Source: Lachnospiraceae bacterium (GTDB lineage: Bacteria; Bacillota; Clostridia; Lachnospirales; Lachnospiraceae). Taken from it: a stretch of DNA of 64,000 nucleotides. A model generated the notes under the pieces. It saw only the letters and a list, made by a program, of their open reading frames with translations. It was not told the origin of the DNA and searched no databases. A program made the position numbers and the translations under genes. The DNA lies in NCBI GenBank assembly GCA_910574805.1, contig CAJTCV010000018.1, positions 1 to 64,000 of the forward strand. Direction: 5' to 3'. This document shows, in pieces, positions 18,761-26,203 of this stretch; positions within the stretch are counted from its first letter, which is position 1, and every line of letters starts with the position of its first letter.

Positions 18761-18877
18761 GATGGGGAGCTCAGCGCAAGCATGCGGTATCTGGCCCAGC
18801 GGTATACCATGCCTTATAAGGAGTGTAAGGCGACACTTACAGATATCGGCACGGAAGAACTGGCACACGGATGTTAG
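18746..18877 (+). CDS. cotJC: CotJC segment 2 of 3 (middle; interrupted on both sides)
   Basis: From 18746 to 18865 the frame reads forty CotJC residues, beginning QFGGPDGELSASMRYLAQRY and ending TDIGTEELA. It then leaves the family (His-Gly-Cys) and stops at 18877. The end falls at the E-x-x-H metal-ligand motif of the Mn-catalase fold (EELAH), so none of the three pieces alone has a full metal site. The segment is sandwiched between the two serine recombinase genes. It is intact, with no internal stops, which argues for selection. Confidence 0.9.
   Translation, partial: QFGGPDGELSASMRYLAQRYTMPYKECKATLTDIGTEELAHGC
18855..18864 (+). other. Attachment core, left end of element 2
   Basis: AAGAACTGGC occurs here and at 60332-60341, in the same orientation and codon phase (Glu-Glu/Lys-Glu-Leu-Ala). 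Crossing over between them joins segments 2 and 3 of cotJC and removes the prophage. Confidence 0.8.
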
Positions 18878-18895
18878 ACATAATAAAGACGGCGA

Positions 18896-20479
18896 TCACC
18901 TCACCCTTGGGAAGATCTCAAGGGTGAAACTGTCGGGTTTTCCCCAGCGTCCGCCTTCTGTCTTGGTGTACTCAATGCGGTCGATAACCTCCCGCAGCAG
19001 GTTGTTTCGAACTGACGGGCTGTCGACTTGCAGATAGGTGTCATGGATCGTCTGCAGGGCGGGCAGCAGGCGTTCCATGGACGTGAGCCTGTCAGTCTCC
19101 TCCTGCAGTTCCTCCTGCAGCTGTATGAGTCGCTCAGACAATTCTGTTTTTTTCTGTTTCATCTTCGTATTTCGGTCAAAAAATTCTTCATCTGTATAGA
19201 TTCCTCTTTCCAGCAGATCATATTGGCGTTCGATCTGGGATGTCGTTTCGTGGAGCTCTGCCTGATAATTGGCAATGCTTTTCTCGAGGAAACGGATCTT
19301 TTCAGAATTATCCGGCAGTATTTCCGGTTCGGACAGCTTATAAGCTTCCAGCCAGACCTCCAGAGAGTCCAGAACCCGCTGTTCCACCATGGCCAGACTG
19401 GAGGACACGGTGGGACAGTCTTTCGTTGTGCAGATCAGAGAAGCGGGACGGCCGTTCTGGTAAGGCCTGCGCTGCATGATCCGATGGCAGCAGGCGCAGC
19501 GGACCAGACCAGACAGCGGATTCTGTTGCGTGCGTTTCCGGGAGGATGGATTTGTATATCGTGCGGACATGTGGTTATGGACTGTCTTCCAGGCTTCCAG
19601 TGAGATGATCGCTTCGTGACGTCCTGGATACAGCGCGGCATCGTGATTGACCGGACGACTCCGGAGCATCCTGCCGCCAGATATTTTCTTCACTTCCCGG
19701 CGATATCCATTTTTGATATATCCTGCGTAGACAGGGTTCCGGAGTATATTCTGCACGCTGTATGCGGTCCAGGAGCTGCCGGACGGCGCTGGAATGCCGA
19801 GCTGGTTCAACTGGTAGGAGATTTTGGTATAACCGACCTTTTCCCCGTTGATGCCGTTCTGATACCATTCATAGATCATACGGATGACGTCAGCCTGTTC
19901 CGGAATGATGCGGAGAGACCAGCCCTTTTCCCTGGGCAGTTTATATCGCTCATAACCGTAGGGAGCAATATTTCCTGTATATTTTCCCTCCCTGCAGGCA
20001 GCTTCCGCTCCGGCAGTCAGGCGCCGCCGGATTGCCTTATATTCCCGCCTGGACATGAACAGACCAAACTCAAAATATTCCTCGTCATATTCATTGTTCG
20101 GATCATACGTCTTGGCCGGCGTAATGATCAGTGTATTGGAAAGCTTGAAAGTCTTTGCAACCCGTCCCTGATCGGAAGTATCGCCCCTTGCCAGACGTTC
20201 CACCTCCACGACCAGAACTCCGTCATATGTTTCCTGCTCCACATCGTGCAGAAGCAGCTGCATCTGGGGACGGGCGTCGATGGATTCTCCGGACACGACT
20301 TCTGCATAAATCCGCTGGATGTTCAGCTGCATCTGTCGGGCAAGATCCTTCAGAATCTGCAGATGCCGCTCCAGTGTTTCGCTTTCTCCGCGGGCTTCCG
20401 CGTCCAGATCCCGGCGGCTTTTCCGCAAATAGACTGCATAGCAGCCGGATCCATAAGGGAAGGACATATTTTCATACAT
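18896..20479 (-). CDS. Large serine recombinase 2 (prophage integrase)
   Basis: The 527-aa protein has the catalytic Ser21 in AVYLRKSRRD and VVEVERLARGDTSDQG with the active-site arginine. A recombinase domain follows (APYGYER...NILRNPVYAGYI), then a zinc ribbon (CACCHR...CTTKDC) and a long C-terminal coiled coil (about 395-480). It is close in style to SpoIVCA/SprA-type recombinases. It ends 31 bp from the left core of element 2, as expected for the enzyme acting at that site. AAGGAGG precedes the ATG. Confidence 0.92.
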   Translation of the reverse strand: MYENMSFPYGSGCYAVYLRKSRRDLDAEARGESETLERHLQILKDLARQMQLNIQRIYAEVVSGESIDARPQMQLLLHDVEQETYDGVLVVEVERLARGDTSDQGRVAKTFKLSNTLIITPAKTYDPNNEYDEEYFEFGLFMSRREYKAIRRRLTAGAEAACREGKYTGNIAPYGYERYKLPREKGWSLRIIPEQADVIRMIYEWYQNGINGEKVGYTKISYQLNQLGIPAPSGSSWTAYSVQNILRNPVYAGYIKNGYRREVKKISGGRMLRSRPVNHDAALYPGRHEAIISLEAWKTVHNHMSARYTNPSSRKRTQQNPLSGLVRCACCHRIMQRRPYQNGRPASLICTTKDCPTVSSSLAMVEQRVLDSLEVWLEAYKLSEPEILPDNSEKIRFLEKSIANYQAELHETTSQIERQYDLLERGIYTDEEFFDRNTKMKQKKTELSERLIQLQEELQEETDRLTSMERLLPALQTIHDTYLQVDSPSVRNNLLREVIDRIEYTKTEGGRWGKPDSFTLEIFPRVR

Positions 20480-20532
20480 AGAGTTTCCTCCTTGTCATGA
20501 TTCCATCGAATCGTTATGCTTGATCTTGGATG

Positions 20533-20945
20533 TCATTTTCTGTCTTTTAACATTTGTTCCAGTTCCCGGATACGTGCTTCGGCTTCGTCTGCCCGTTTTC
20601 GTTCACGCTCTGTGTTTTCTTTTTCTTTGACAATGCCCTGCTGAATGCCCTGCTGAATCCCTCGCTGTGTTGCTTCCAGCATTCCCTGGTTATAATCGAG
20701 AGTAGCTTTTAGTCGTGCTTCGTATTCCAGGCGTTTTTGTTTGTCCTGGCTGATGATCTGAAGCTGTTCGTAGGCGCTGTCAATGTAAGTGTTTTTTTCT
20801 GCCAGCATGTCAAATTCCTCCTTTTGTTCAGCATTGATGAACTTTGCCCATAATAGAATATCTTCACTGTCATCTGCGGGGTTCAGTTTGAGGATGGCCG
20901 ACAGGAAGCCTACCCCGATTCTGTGGTGAAGATCGGGGTAGCTGA
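20533..20945 (-). pseudogene. Remnant of an Rpn/PD-(D/E)XK transposase-like protein
   Basis: The frame contains the C-terminal part of the Rpn family (FDMLAEKNTYIDSAYEQLQ..., then a Gln-Gly repeat and a Glu/Arg-rich coiled-coil tail). It is open upstream to about 20945 without the N-terminal nuclease domain. An ORF from the Met at 20808 gives 91 aa. This is probably a decayed gene joined to the hicB end. Confidence 0.6.
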
Positions 20946-20951
20946 TAGGTG

Positions 20952-21329
20952 TTAAGCCTGTATTTTGGAGAGAAGTGCTTCTTGTAACGCCTGGGAAAAG
21001 TTGATTCCCATAGAAATGGCACGGTCATTCAGCCATGACGGTATGGTTAAAGTCTTTTTTACTGCCTTTGTGTCCTTATACTGGTTAATGTCGCAAGATA
21101 CAAGAGAAGAAAATCCGTCATCCGCATGAATGGCGGAAATGTCGGAGGGAGAAGCGATATTGTCCCCATGTTCTAACAATGACAAAAGATATCCGGTAAG
21201 TGCTTCTTGTGCCATTTCCATAGCTTCCGGAATGGTGGAACCGTAGGTGTTGCAGCCTTTCAGATCTGGAAATTCCACCCAGTAGGATTCATCTTCCTTG
21301 TGGAAGATAGCGGGATATACAAATAACAT
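20952..21329 (-). CDS. hicB: HicB-type antitoxin
   Basis: The 125-aa protein has the partial RNase H-like HicB fold (VYPAIFHKEDESYWVEFPDLKGCNTYG) followed by a C-terminal ribbon-helix-helix-like segment (KKTLTIPSWLNDRAISMGIN). It neutralises HicA and usually represses its own operon. It lies downstream of hicA in the same transcript. Confidence 0.85.
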   Translation of the reverse strand: MLFVYPAIFHKEDESYWVEFPDLKGCNTYGSTIPEAMEMAQEALTGYLLSLLEHGDNIASPSDISAIHADDGFSSLVSCDINQYKDTKAVKKTLTIPSWLNDRAISMGINFSQALQEALLSKIQA

Positions 21330-21364
21330 AACAAAACCTCCTTTTGATTTTTTGAAAGGCGGAG

Positions 21365-21541
21365 CTATTTCAGCCCCGCATCTTTCAAAATTTGATGTAG
21401 CAGACCGGTAGGAACATCTTTACCATGCACGGGAACCGAAACGGTCATACCCTCTTTTCTGAAAATATGGTGGCTTCCGTTGATCCTGTCAAGCTGCCAG
21501 CCGTTTTTCTTTAAGAGTTTGATAAGATCCCTGTCTTTCAT
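21365..21541 (-). CDS. hicA: HicA-type mRNA interferase toxin
   Basis: The 58-aa product (MKDRDLIKLLKKNGWQLDRI...) has the double-stranded RNA-binding-like HicA fold with the catalytic His in GSHHIF and the VPVHGKDVPTGLL core. It is shorter than 60 codons and easily missed. The ATG at 21541 follows AAGGAGG. Confidence 0.88.
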   Translation of the reverse strand: MKDRDLIKLLKKNGWQLDRINGSHHIFRKEGMTVSVPVHGKDVPTGLLHQILKDAGLK

Positions 21542-21562
21542 GTTCCACCTCCTTATAAATAC

Positions 21563-21591
21563 AGTATAACACGTGTCGCACGTGTTGTCAA
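21563..21591 (-). promoter_or_regulatory. hicAB promoter with internal operator palindrome
   Basis: On the minus strand TTGACA and TATACT are 17 bp apart. The spacer holds AACACGTG-TCG-CACGTGTT (21568-21586), a perfect 8-bp-arm inverted repeat. This suits autorepression by HicB. Confidence 0.75.
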
Positions 21592-21607
21592 GAGGGGATT
21601 TGAATTT

Positions 21608-21642
21608 AATAGAAAAATGCAGGTACGGGGATGTACCTGCAT
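21608..21642 (-). terminator. Minus-strand terminator ahead of hicAB
   Basis: ATGCAGGTAC and GTACCTGCAT arms with a 6-nt loop are followed on the minus strand by TTTTTCTATT. It ends transcription from the lipoprotein gene. The 184 bp between it and that gene hold only a doubtful ORF. Confidence 0.7.
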
Positions 21643-21826
21643 CATGATTTCTTTAAATGCGAAAATTTCCAGCGATATAATTGTTGATTGTGTCTCTGAT
21701 AAGTTTGATCTATCAGATTTTAAAGGGAAAAAAACAGCCGCCACTACTGCCATTGATATGCCCCTTTTCTGCATCACAGCACGTCACAGTCTCTATTTCA
21801 GGAATATTTTCATAACATTCAAAGGT

Positions 21827-22450
21827 TTAATTGCTGAACAAGAAATTTTTTTGTTCCTCCAGGTCATATACTTTTGTTTCCGATTCTCCAAGCACATGTG
21901 TAGAAAAAGTGTCATATTTAGGTGAACCATCCGTTGAATAGTTGCTCAGTGATACTTCGGAGTTTGTAGAATCATGATAATAGCTTACACTCATAATAAT
22001 TTCGATGCCATTAACTGCATTAAAAGCAAAAAATACATAGTCACCATTTTCGTCTAAAAGTTTGATCGTTCCGAGGTCATTGGCTGTGGGTTCAATAATT
22101 TCCTGCTCGTAATCAGTGGTTTGTATGAATGCTTTGACATCATTAAAAGCAAATGATTTTTCTCTATTGGCATAAGGTGCATAAATGGATTCAAATAAGT
22201 CAGTGCAAACAACATTTTTTGTATCTTCAGAATCAATTTCCAAATTTTCTGTTTCATTGTTTTCAGATTCTGAAGTAAGGTTTTCATCTGACGGATCGTC
22301 ATCCGGTTCCTGAACAGTGTCATCAGCAGTGCTGTTTTCTTGAGACTCTTCTTCAGTAACTACATTTTCCTGTGATTCGGCGGTTTCAGCTCCGCATCCG
22401 GAAAAAATGAAAGCGAGTACAGTTAATAACATAATTATTTTCTTTTTCAT
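21827..22450 (-). CDS. Putative lipoprotein with acidic linker
   Basis: The 207-aa protein has a lipoprotein signal (MKKKIIMLLTVLAFIFSGC, Cys19). A low-complexity Glu/Asp/Ser/Thr-rich linker spans about 22-78, followed by a globular domain of about 125 aa with no family I recognise. Lipoproteins expressed from a lysogen can alter superinfection or the host surface; that role is only a suggestion. Confidence 0.7.
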   Translation of the reverse strand: MKKKIIMLLTVLAFIFSGCGAETAESQENVVTEEESQENSTADDTVQEPDDDPSDENLTSESENNETENLEIDSEDTKNVVCTDLFESIYAPYANREKSFAFNDVKAFIQTTDYEQEIIEPTANDLGTIKLLDENGDYVFFAFNAVNGIEIIMSVSYYHDSTNSEVSLSNYSTDGSPKYDTFSTHVLGESETKVYDLEEQKNFLFSN

Positions 22451-22504
22451 AATATCTTTTCCCTTCTTTTGTCTGAAAATATTACCAGAAAATACTCATG
22501 GTAA

Positions 22505-22717
22505 ATGGTGCATAATAACCGCATGAAAATATTACTTGGTGATTATATGTATGAACACAATCTGACAGCCAGACAGGTGGAGCTCCTGACAGGGGTCTCA
22601 AAATCTACCGTGAATCGGATAGTGAACGGCCAGATCAGCCCGACCATGGACACCATGGAGCAGCTTGCCAGAGGCCTGCAGGTACCAATAGAGTCCCTGT
22701 ATGAGTCAGATTTTTAA
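22505..22717 (+). CDS. Small XRE-family HTH regulator
   Basis: The 70-aa protein is essentially one Cro/CI-type helix-turn-helix (LTARQVELLTGVSKSTVNRIVNGQ). No clear ribosome binding site is seen. Translation could also begin at the in-frame ATG at 22523, giving MKILLGDYM. Confidence 0.65.
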   Translation: MVHNNRMKILLGDYMYEHNLTARQVELLTGVSKSTVNRIVNGQISPTMDTMEQLARGLQVPIESLYESDF

Positions 22718-22830
22718 AAAAGTGTCCCAGATCTGGGACAAATTGCCAAATACTGTCAAAATCCATCTTTTCGATCGTTATAAGTATGTAAAGAAATAAC
22801 GGGACATCATAGAAGAAGGAGGCAGTACAT

Positions 22831-22962
22831 ATGAGCAACAATGATCACAAAGAACTTATTGTGAAAATGATCAATCAGATCGACTGCAAAAAGCAGAACA
22901 GTGAAAAAGTCTTGACAGCGATATATACGTATGTCAAAACACTGTTAAAATTGTTGGAGTAG
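22831..22962 (+). CDS. Small prophage protein (43 aa)
   Basis: The product starts MSNNDHKELIVKMINQID and is a mostly helical 43-aa peptide with no family I recognise. AGGAGG lies 8 bp before the ATG and a terminator follows at once, which supports it as a real gene. Confidence 0.55.
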   Translation: MSNNDHKELIVKMINQIDCKKQNSEKVLTAIYTYVKTLLKLLE

Positions 22963-22983
22963 GTGAAAGCCTACTCTTTTTTG
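22956..22983 (+). terminator. Terminator after the 43-aa gene
   Basis: GAGTAGG and CCTACTC arms with a TGAAAG loop are followed by TTTTTT. It lies between convergent genes. Confidence 0.75.
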
Positions 22984-23363
22984 GCTTTATGTTCCCGGAT
23001 CAGATCGGCAAGTTGGAGTATGTAATTGGATACGGCTTCTTTTGCCTTTGGACTCATCTGGTAATAGAGTTTCAAGGCTTCCATGGCGAATGCATCGTCT
23101 TCTACAAGTACAGATGCAGCAGCTTTGGAATAGAGATCTTCTTCCGGTATTTTTACAAACATGTCACCAGATCCAGTTCGGAGCCATTCTTCATTTACGT
23201 TAAACTCTTTGCAAATTAATAGCGTCATTTGATCGGTAAGAGAACATCGATCATGTTCTATTTTGGAAATTGCTGATCTTTGGACTCCCAATCGTTCACC
23301 GAATTTTTCAGTTGTAAGATTGAGTGCAATACGAATCTGTTTTACGCGTTCACCTTGTGTCAC
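22971..23363 (-). CDS. XRE-family repressor (lysogeny switch a)
   Basis: The 130-aa protein has an N-terminal HTH (LTTEKFGERLGVQRSAISKIEHDR) and a short C-terminal helical domain, like phage CI-type repressors without a protease domain. It faces a divergent promoter at 23448-23476 for a 57-aa gene. It is the first of five such switches in this prophage. Confidence 0.8.
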   Translation of the reverse strand: MTQGERVKQIRIALNLTTEKFGERLGVQRSAISKIEHDRCSLTDQMTLLICKEFNVNEEWLRTGSGDMFVKIPEEDLYSKAAASVLVEDDAFAMEALKLYYQMSPKAKEAVSNYILQLADLIREHKAKKE

Positions 23364-23388
23364 CTATGTTCACCTCCTTCTAAATCTA

Positions 23389-23476
23389 AGAATAGCAACA
23401 TGATCTGTAAAAGTCAATAAAAAGTTGAATAAAGACACAATAGCATATTGACAAAGAGTCTTAAAGATGCTAATAT
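23389..23476. promoter_or_regulatory. Divergent promoters and operator of switch a
   Basis: Plus strand: TTGACA-17-TAATAT at 23448-23476. Minus strand: TTGACT-17-TATTCT at 23417-23389. GCATATT and AATATGC arms flank the plus-strand promoter region and may be the operator. Confidence 0.65.
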
Positions 23477-23508
23477 GCGTCTATAAGATACAAGAAAGGA
23501 GATGAAAA

Positions 23509-23682
23509 GTGGGAAAAATCACGAAAGAGGATCTGATGCATTTGGAGGTAGAAAACAAAGAAAGTTCGGTAATTTTAAATGGGATGCCTTTAAAGTATGT
23601 AAAGGAGTATAAAATTGAGAGTCCTGCACTCCTGCCGGGGACTGCAGAACTCTCGATAAAAATCTGGGTGAAATATCCTTAA
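23509..23682 (+). CDS. Small early prophage protein (57 aa, GTG start)
   Basis: It begins GTG with AAGGAG upstream and reads MGKITKEDLMHLEVENKESS through to ELSIKIWVKYP. It is the first gene on the plus-strand arm of switch a. The fold is probably a small beta structure; function unknown. Confidence 0.6.
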   Translation: MGKITKEDLMHLEVENKESSVILNGMPLKYVKEYKIESPALLPGTAELSIKIWVKYP

Positions 23683-23760
23683 CTAAGAAAATGCCCAAAA
23701 GCAATTATTTTTTTCAACCTCTAAAAGAATATCTCGTATACAATCGGGATTGATTTTCAT
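23680..23760 (-). pseudogene. DUF2513-like N-terminal remnant
   Basis: From the ATG at 23760 (GAAAGGAGG upstream) the frame reads MKINPDCIRDILLEVEK, the start of DUF2513/YjcQ-like proteins, then stops after 26 codons. It is probably the stump of a deleted gene. The promoter hairpin in front of it is shared with the gene at 25459-25638. Confidence 0.5.
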
Positions 23761-23774
23761 TGGAAGCCTCCTTT

Positions 23775-23816
23775 CTTTCATACTTGGCTGCGGCAACAGC
23801 CTGTATGAAAAGTATA
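23775..23816 (-). promoter_or_regulatory. Promoter with conserved hairpin, copy 1
   Basis: On the minus strand TATACT is followed by an inverted repeat: outer arms TTTCATAC/GTATGAAA and inner arms GGCTG/CAGCC around a 6-nt loop, ending at the ribosome binding site. The same inner sequence occurs at 25658-25695 with compensated outer arms. Confidence 0.55.
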
Positions 23817-23984
23817 TCACAGGAGGAAACAAAAAGGGAACTCCCTTTTCGGAATTGTGTGGCTCTTGAATAATCCGAGTAAATATGCAGAGAACCTAAA
23901 AGGACATGCCACGAATTGTAGCATGTCCAATTTCATCTGAACCTTGAAAACAACATTAATGTTATTAGGTTATGTAAATTATTT

Positions 23985-24158
23985 TTAGATTATCAGAGGT
24001 AGGAGTGTGGCAACAAGACCACTTGCAATACAGGTGCATACATCAACAACAAACTTCTTACGTTCTTCAGGATAGTCGTCTGCAAAATAACCATCCGAAT
24101 TGAGAAGTCTGTGCCTCATGATGATACCTGCAATTCCAGCGTAAAAACTTAATGCCAT
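23985..24158 (-). CDS. Small membrane protein (57 aa)
   Basis: The product MALSFYAGIAGIIMRHRLLN...CTCIASGLVATLLPLII has hydrophobic segments at both ends and a charged middle. Start at 24158 with AGGAGG at good spacing. Its role is unknown; a holin-like or superinfection-exclusion role is possible, but nothing in the sequence proves it. Confidence 0.55.
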   Translation of the reverse strand: MALSFYAGIAGIIMRHRLLNSDGYFADDYPEERKKFVVDVCTCIASGLVATLLPLII

Positions 24159-24248
24159 AGCAAGCACCTCCTGATATTTATGAAAAAGCAGCATGACCGC
24201 ACATCATGTTGCTTTTTTCTTTGATTATAAAACATTTTGCAGATATAT

Positions 24249-24581
24249 TCAATACTTTTTATCTTGTAGTTCGACAAGTTTTTTAATCTGATTGAGTGCA
24301 TAGTCCTGGAAATCTGGGCGCAATGATTTGAAGATTTGAAATGCTTCATCGTATTTACTGACTTCATTCAGATCACCGTTAAACATTTCGCCCTCACCGG
24401 TTTCCAACCAGTGTTGATTTACATTATATAGTTCACATATATGTCGCAACAGCAGCTCTTTAGGAGGGACACGGTTATATTCAATATTACTTATTACATC
24501 ACGGCTTACACCTAGCTTTTCGCCGAACTCACGTTGAGATAATTTTAATGACTCTCGTATTGCTTTTACTCTATTAGACAG
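24249..24581 (-). CDS. XRE-family repressor (lysogeny switch b)
   Basis: The protein of about 110 aa has an HTH (LSQREFGEKLGVSRDVISNIEYNR) and a short helical tail. The likely start is CTG at 24581, with AAAGGAGG 8 bp upstream, which gives the usual xSNRVKAIRESL beginning. A GTG at 24620 would add 13 residues but lacks a ribosome site and would begin at the promoter. Confidence 0.75.
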   Translation of the reverse strand: MSNRVKAIRESLKLSQREFGEKLGVSRDVISNIEYNRVPPKELLLRHICELYNVNQHWLETGEGEMFNGDLNEVSKYDEAFQIFKSLRPDFQDYALNQIKKLVELQDKKY

Positions 24582-24655
24582 TGGGACCACCTCCTTTGAT
24601 ATAAATACATCATACAACACAAAAATGAAACAGTCAACACAATTTTAATGCCAAA

Positions 24656-24690
24656 TAAGTGTTGACAACACTTAAAATATATGCTAGATT
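24656..24690. promoter_or_regulatory. Operator and plus-strand promoter of switch b
   Basis: TTGACA-17-TAGATT drives the plus-strand gene. The -35 lies inside AAGTGTTG-A-CAACACTT (24656-24672), a perfect 8-bp-arm palindrome. A minus-strand promoter TTGACT-17-TATGAT lies alongside. Confidence 0.7.
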
Positions 24691-24727
24691 GTGTTTATAA
24701 CACACGTGAAGAAAGAGAGGTGAGCAT

Positions 24728-24907
24728 ATGACACAGACAAAAGAAACTGTACGGCGTACAACAGAATTTAATACTCTTTTCCTGAATTTGAATGAGAAGG
24801 GGCAAGAAGCAGCATTGACCGTTTTAAAGTCGCTTGATTTTGCTCAGTCTGTAATGAACGTGCAGAGAGCAGAGAACCAGTGTAACCCGACCAAGCAACT
24901 TGTATAA
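24728..24907 (+). CDS. Small early prophage protein (59 aa)
   Basis: The product MTQTKETVRRTTEFNTLFLN... is mainly helical and opens the plus arm of switch b. GAGAGGTG precedes the ATG. It resembles the small proteins that follow phage repressor genes in Firmicutes but has no function I can name. Confidence 0.6.
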   Translation: MTQTKETVRRTTEFNTLFLNLNEKGQEAALTVLKSLDFAQSVMNVQRAENQCNPTKQLV

Positions 24908-24992
24908 ACATACACGAAAAGTAGTTCCAATATACAGTGGGAACACTTTTCCGAAAAGGGAGAAAGGGAACAGGAAGAAAGGAGAGGAGGAC

Positions 24993-25145
24993 ATGCAGAA
25001 AACATTAGAAGAGCTGATCCGTGAAGGAGAGAAATTCATGGAAGAGTTTGAAAAACTGGATGAATATGGCAAGATCGGCGTGATTTCTTACATGAGAGGA
25101 TACCGCGACCATGAATGTCAGCAGAACAAAGAGAAAACGGCATGA
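24993..25145 (+). CDS. Small acidic prophage protein (50 aa)
   Basis: It reads MQKTLEELIREGEKFMEEFEKLDEY... with GGAGAGGAGG upstream. Helical and acidic, no recognised family. Its stop overlaps a 36-codon ORF at 25142-25252 (ATGA), which may be translated by coupling but has low-complexity composition. Confidence 0.55.
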   Translation: MQKTLEELIREGEKFMEEFEKLDEYGKIGVISYMRGYRDHECQQNKEKTA

Positions 25146-25272
25146 GGCCAGAAGAGCGGAGCAGGCGGGGCAGTAAAGAAAGAGAGACTGGAAACAGTAC
25201 AGGAAGATATGAAAAACAGACCTGTGAAGAAGCAGAACAGGTGGCGGTATAGGGAAGGAGGTGAGAAGAAAA

Positions 25273-25467
25273 ATGTCAGGGGAAAAAACAGAAGTAACTA
25301 GAAAGAAGATAGTTTTTGAGGGGCTGGAAGAGTACAGGAGAGATATTGGGATTGTTAAACACGAAATCGACAGCTTTAAAGAAAGAGTCAGGGATTTAAA
25401 CAGGGAACTGGAACAGCTCAGCAAGTACATGGAGTTATTTGCTGAGCTGCGAAAAAAATTATTCTGA
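25273..25467 (+). CDS. Small coiled-coil prophage protein (64 aa)
   Basis: The product MSGEKTEVTRKKIVFEGLEE... has heptad-like Leu/Ile spacing in its second half. AAGGAGG is 11 bp upstream of this ATG. Its 3' end overlaps the convergent zinc-ribbon gene by 9 bp. Confidence 0.55.
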   Translation: MSGEKTEVTRKKIVFEGLEEYRRDIGIVKHEIDSFKERVRDLNRELEQLSKYMELFAELRKKLF

Positions 25468-25638
25468 TTCAATCTCCAATTCAGAGTTGCAATGTGGACA
25501 AATAGTCGGGGAGACAAGATTGTCCAACAGAACATCGAATGAGGAACCGCATTCAGAACAGGTGATGGTGACAGAAGGGTTTTCAAATGAAGCTGTCAGA
25601 TTGTCAAAAACACTGTCATCGTATTCAAATTTTGCCAC
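25459..25638 (-). CDS. Small zinc-ribbon protein (59 aa, GTG start)
   Basis: The frame reads VAKFEYDDSVFDNLTASFEN, then CSECG and CPHC pairs 18 residues apart, a classic zinc ribbon. AAAGGAG is upstream of the GTG. It lies downstream of a promoter-hairpin element also found at 23775-23816. Probably a nucleic-acid or protein adaptor. Confidence 0.65.
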   Translation of the reverse strand: MAKFEYDDSVFDNLTASFENPSVTITCSECGSSFDVLLDNLVSPTICPHCNSELEIESE

Positions 25639-25653
25639 GGTAAATTCTCCTTT

Positions 25654-25695
25654 CCTTTGTACTCGGCTGCGGCAACAGCCTGTACAGGAAGTATA
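25654..25695 (-). promoter_or_regulatory. Promoter with conserved hairpin, copy 2
   Basis: The minus strand has TATACT, then an inverted repeat with the same inner GGCTG/CAGCC stem and loop as copy 1. Its outer arms are TGTAC/GTACA instead of CATAC/GTATG, so base pairing is kept although two pairs differ. Confidence 0.55.
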
Positions 25696-25776
25696 TCACA
25701 GGATGGGAGAATATGAAAAGTAAGAGGAAAGCGGAGCAGTTGGGAATGATGACAATATGGGAAGGAGGTGAGTTGA

Positions 25777-26130
25777 ATGAAGATCTCAGAAGCAGTAGAG
25801 AAAGCCCTGGAGCAGAAAAAAATGATCTACAGACGTAACATAAAGCATGAAACCGGATACCGCAGTACATTCATAAAACCAACAAATTCATATGATGCAT
25901 GCATTGTGATCAGTTACTGCGAAGGAAAGGAAACCGCCTCCTGCCGCAGATGGAATCCGACAGGAGACGATCTAATGGCTGATGACTGGGAATTATGGGA
26001 TGAAGTTACCGATAGGAGGATATATGAGGACCAGGATATTCAGTTGGGGAAAGTCACTGTAAACTGTGTACGACAAGAGTATGGACTTTCCCCGATTGAA
26101 GGATTAGATAAACGGTTTACCACAACTTAA
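25777..26130 (+). CDS. DUF2829 / Tad2-like protein (possible anti-Thoeris factor)
   Basis: The 117-aa protein has the family pattern: an N-terminal SEAVEKALEQKKMIYRRN segment and the closing RRWNPTGDDLMADDWELWDE motif. A longer C-terminal tail follows. Characterised Tad2 proteins of this family sequester the Thoeris immune signal. Membership is judged by eye from the motif, and the defence role is inferred. AAGGAGG precedes the ATG. Confidence 0.6.
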   Translation: MKISEAVEKALEQKKMIYRRNIKHETGYRSTFIKPTNSYDACIVISYCEGKETASCRRWNPTGDDLMADDWELWDEVTDRRIYEDQDIQLGKVTVNCVRQEYGLSPIEGLDKRFTTT

Positions 26131-26203
26131 TCCGATAACAATGAGGCTTTGGGTTGAGCCAAAACATATCGAAGTACATTCATAAAACCAACAGGGGGAA
26201 CAC

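Noticed and set aside
21553-21777. Possible 74-aa minus-strand gene between the lipoprotein and hicA
   Set aside because: It runs through a terminator hairpin and the hicA promoter, and shows no family pattern.
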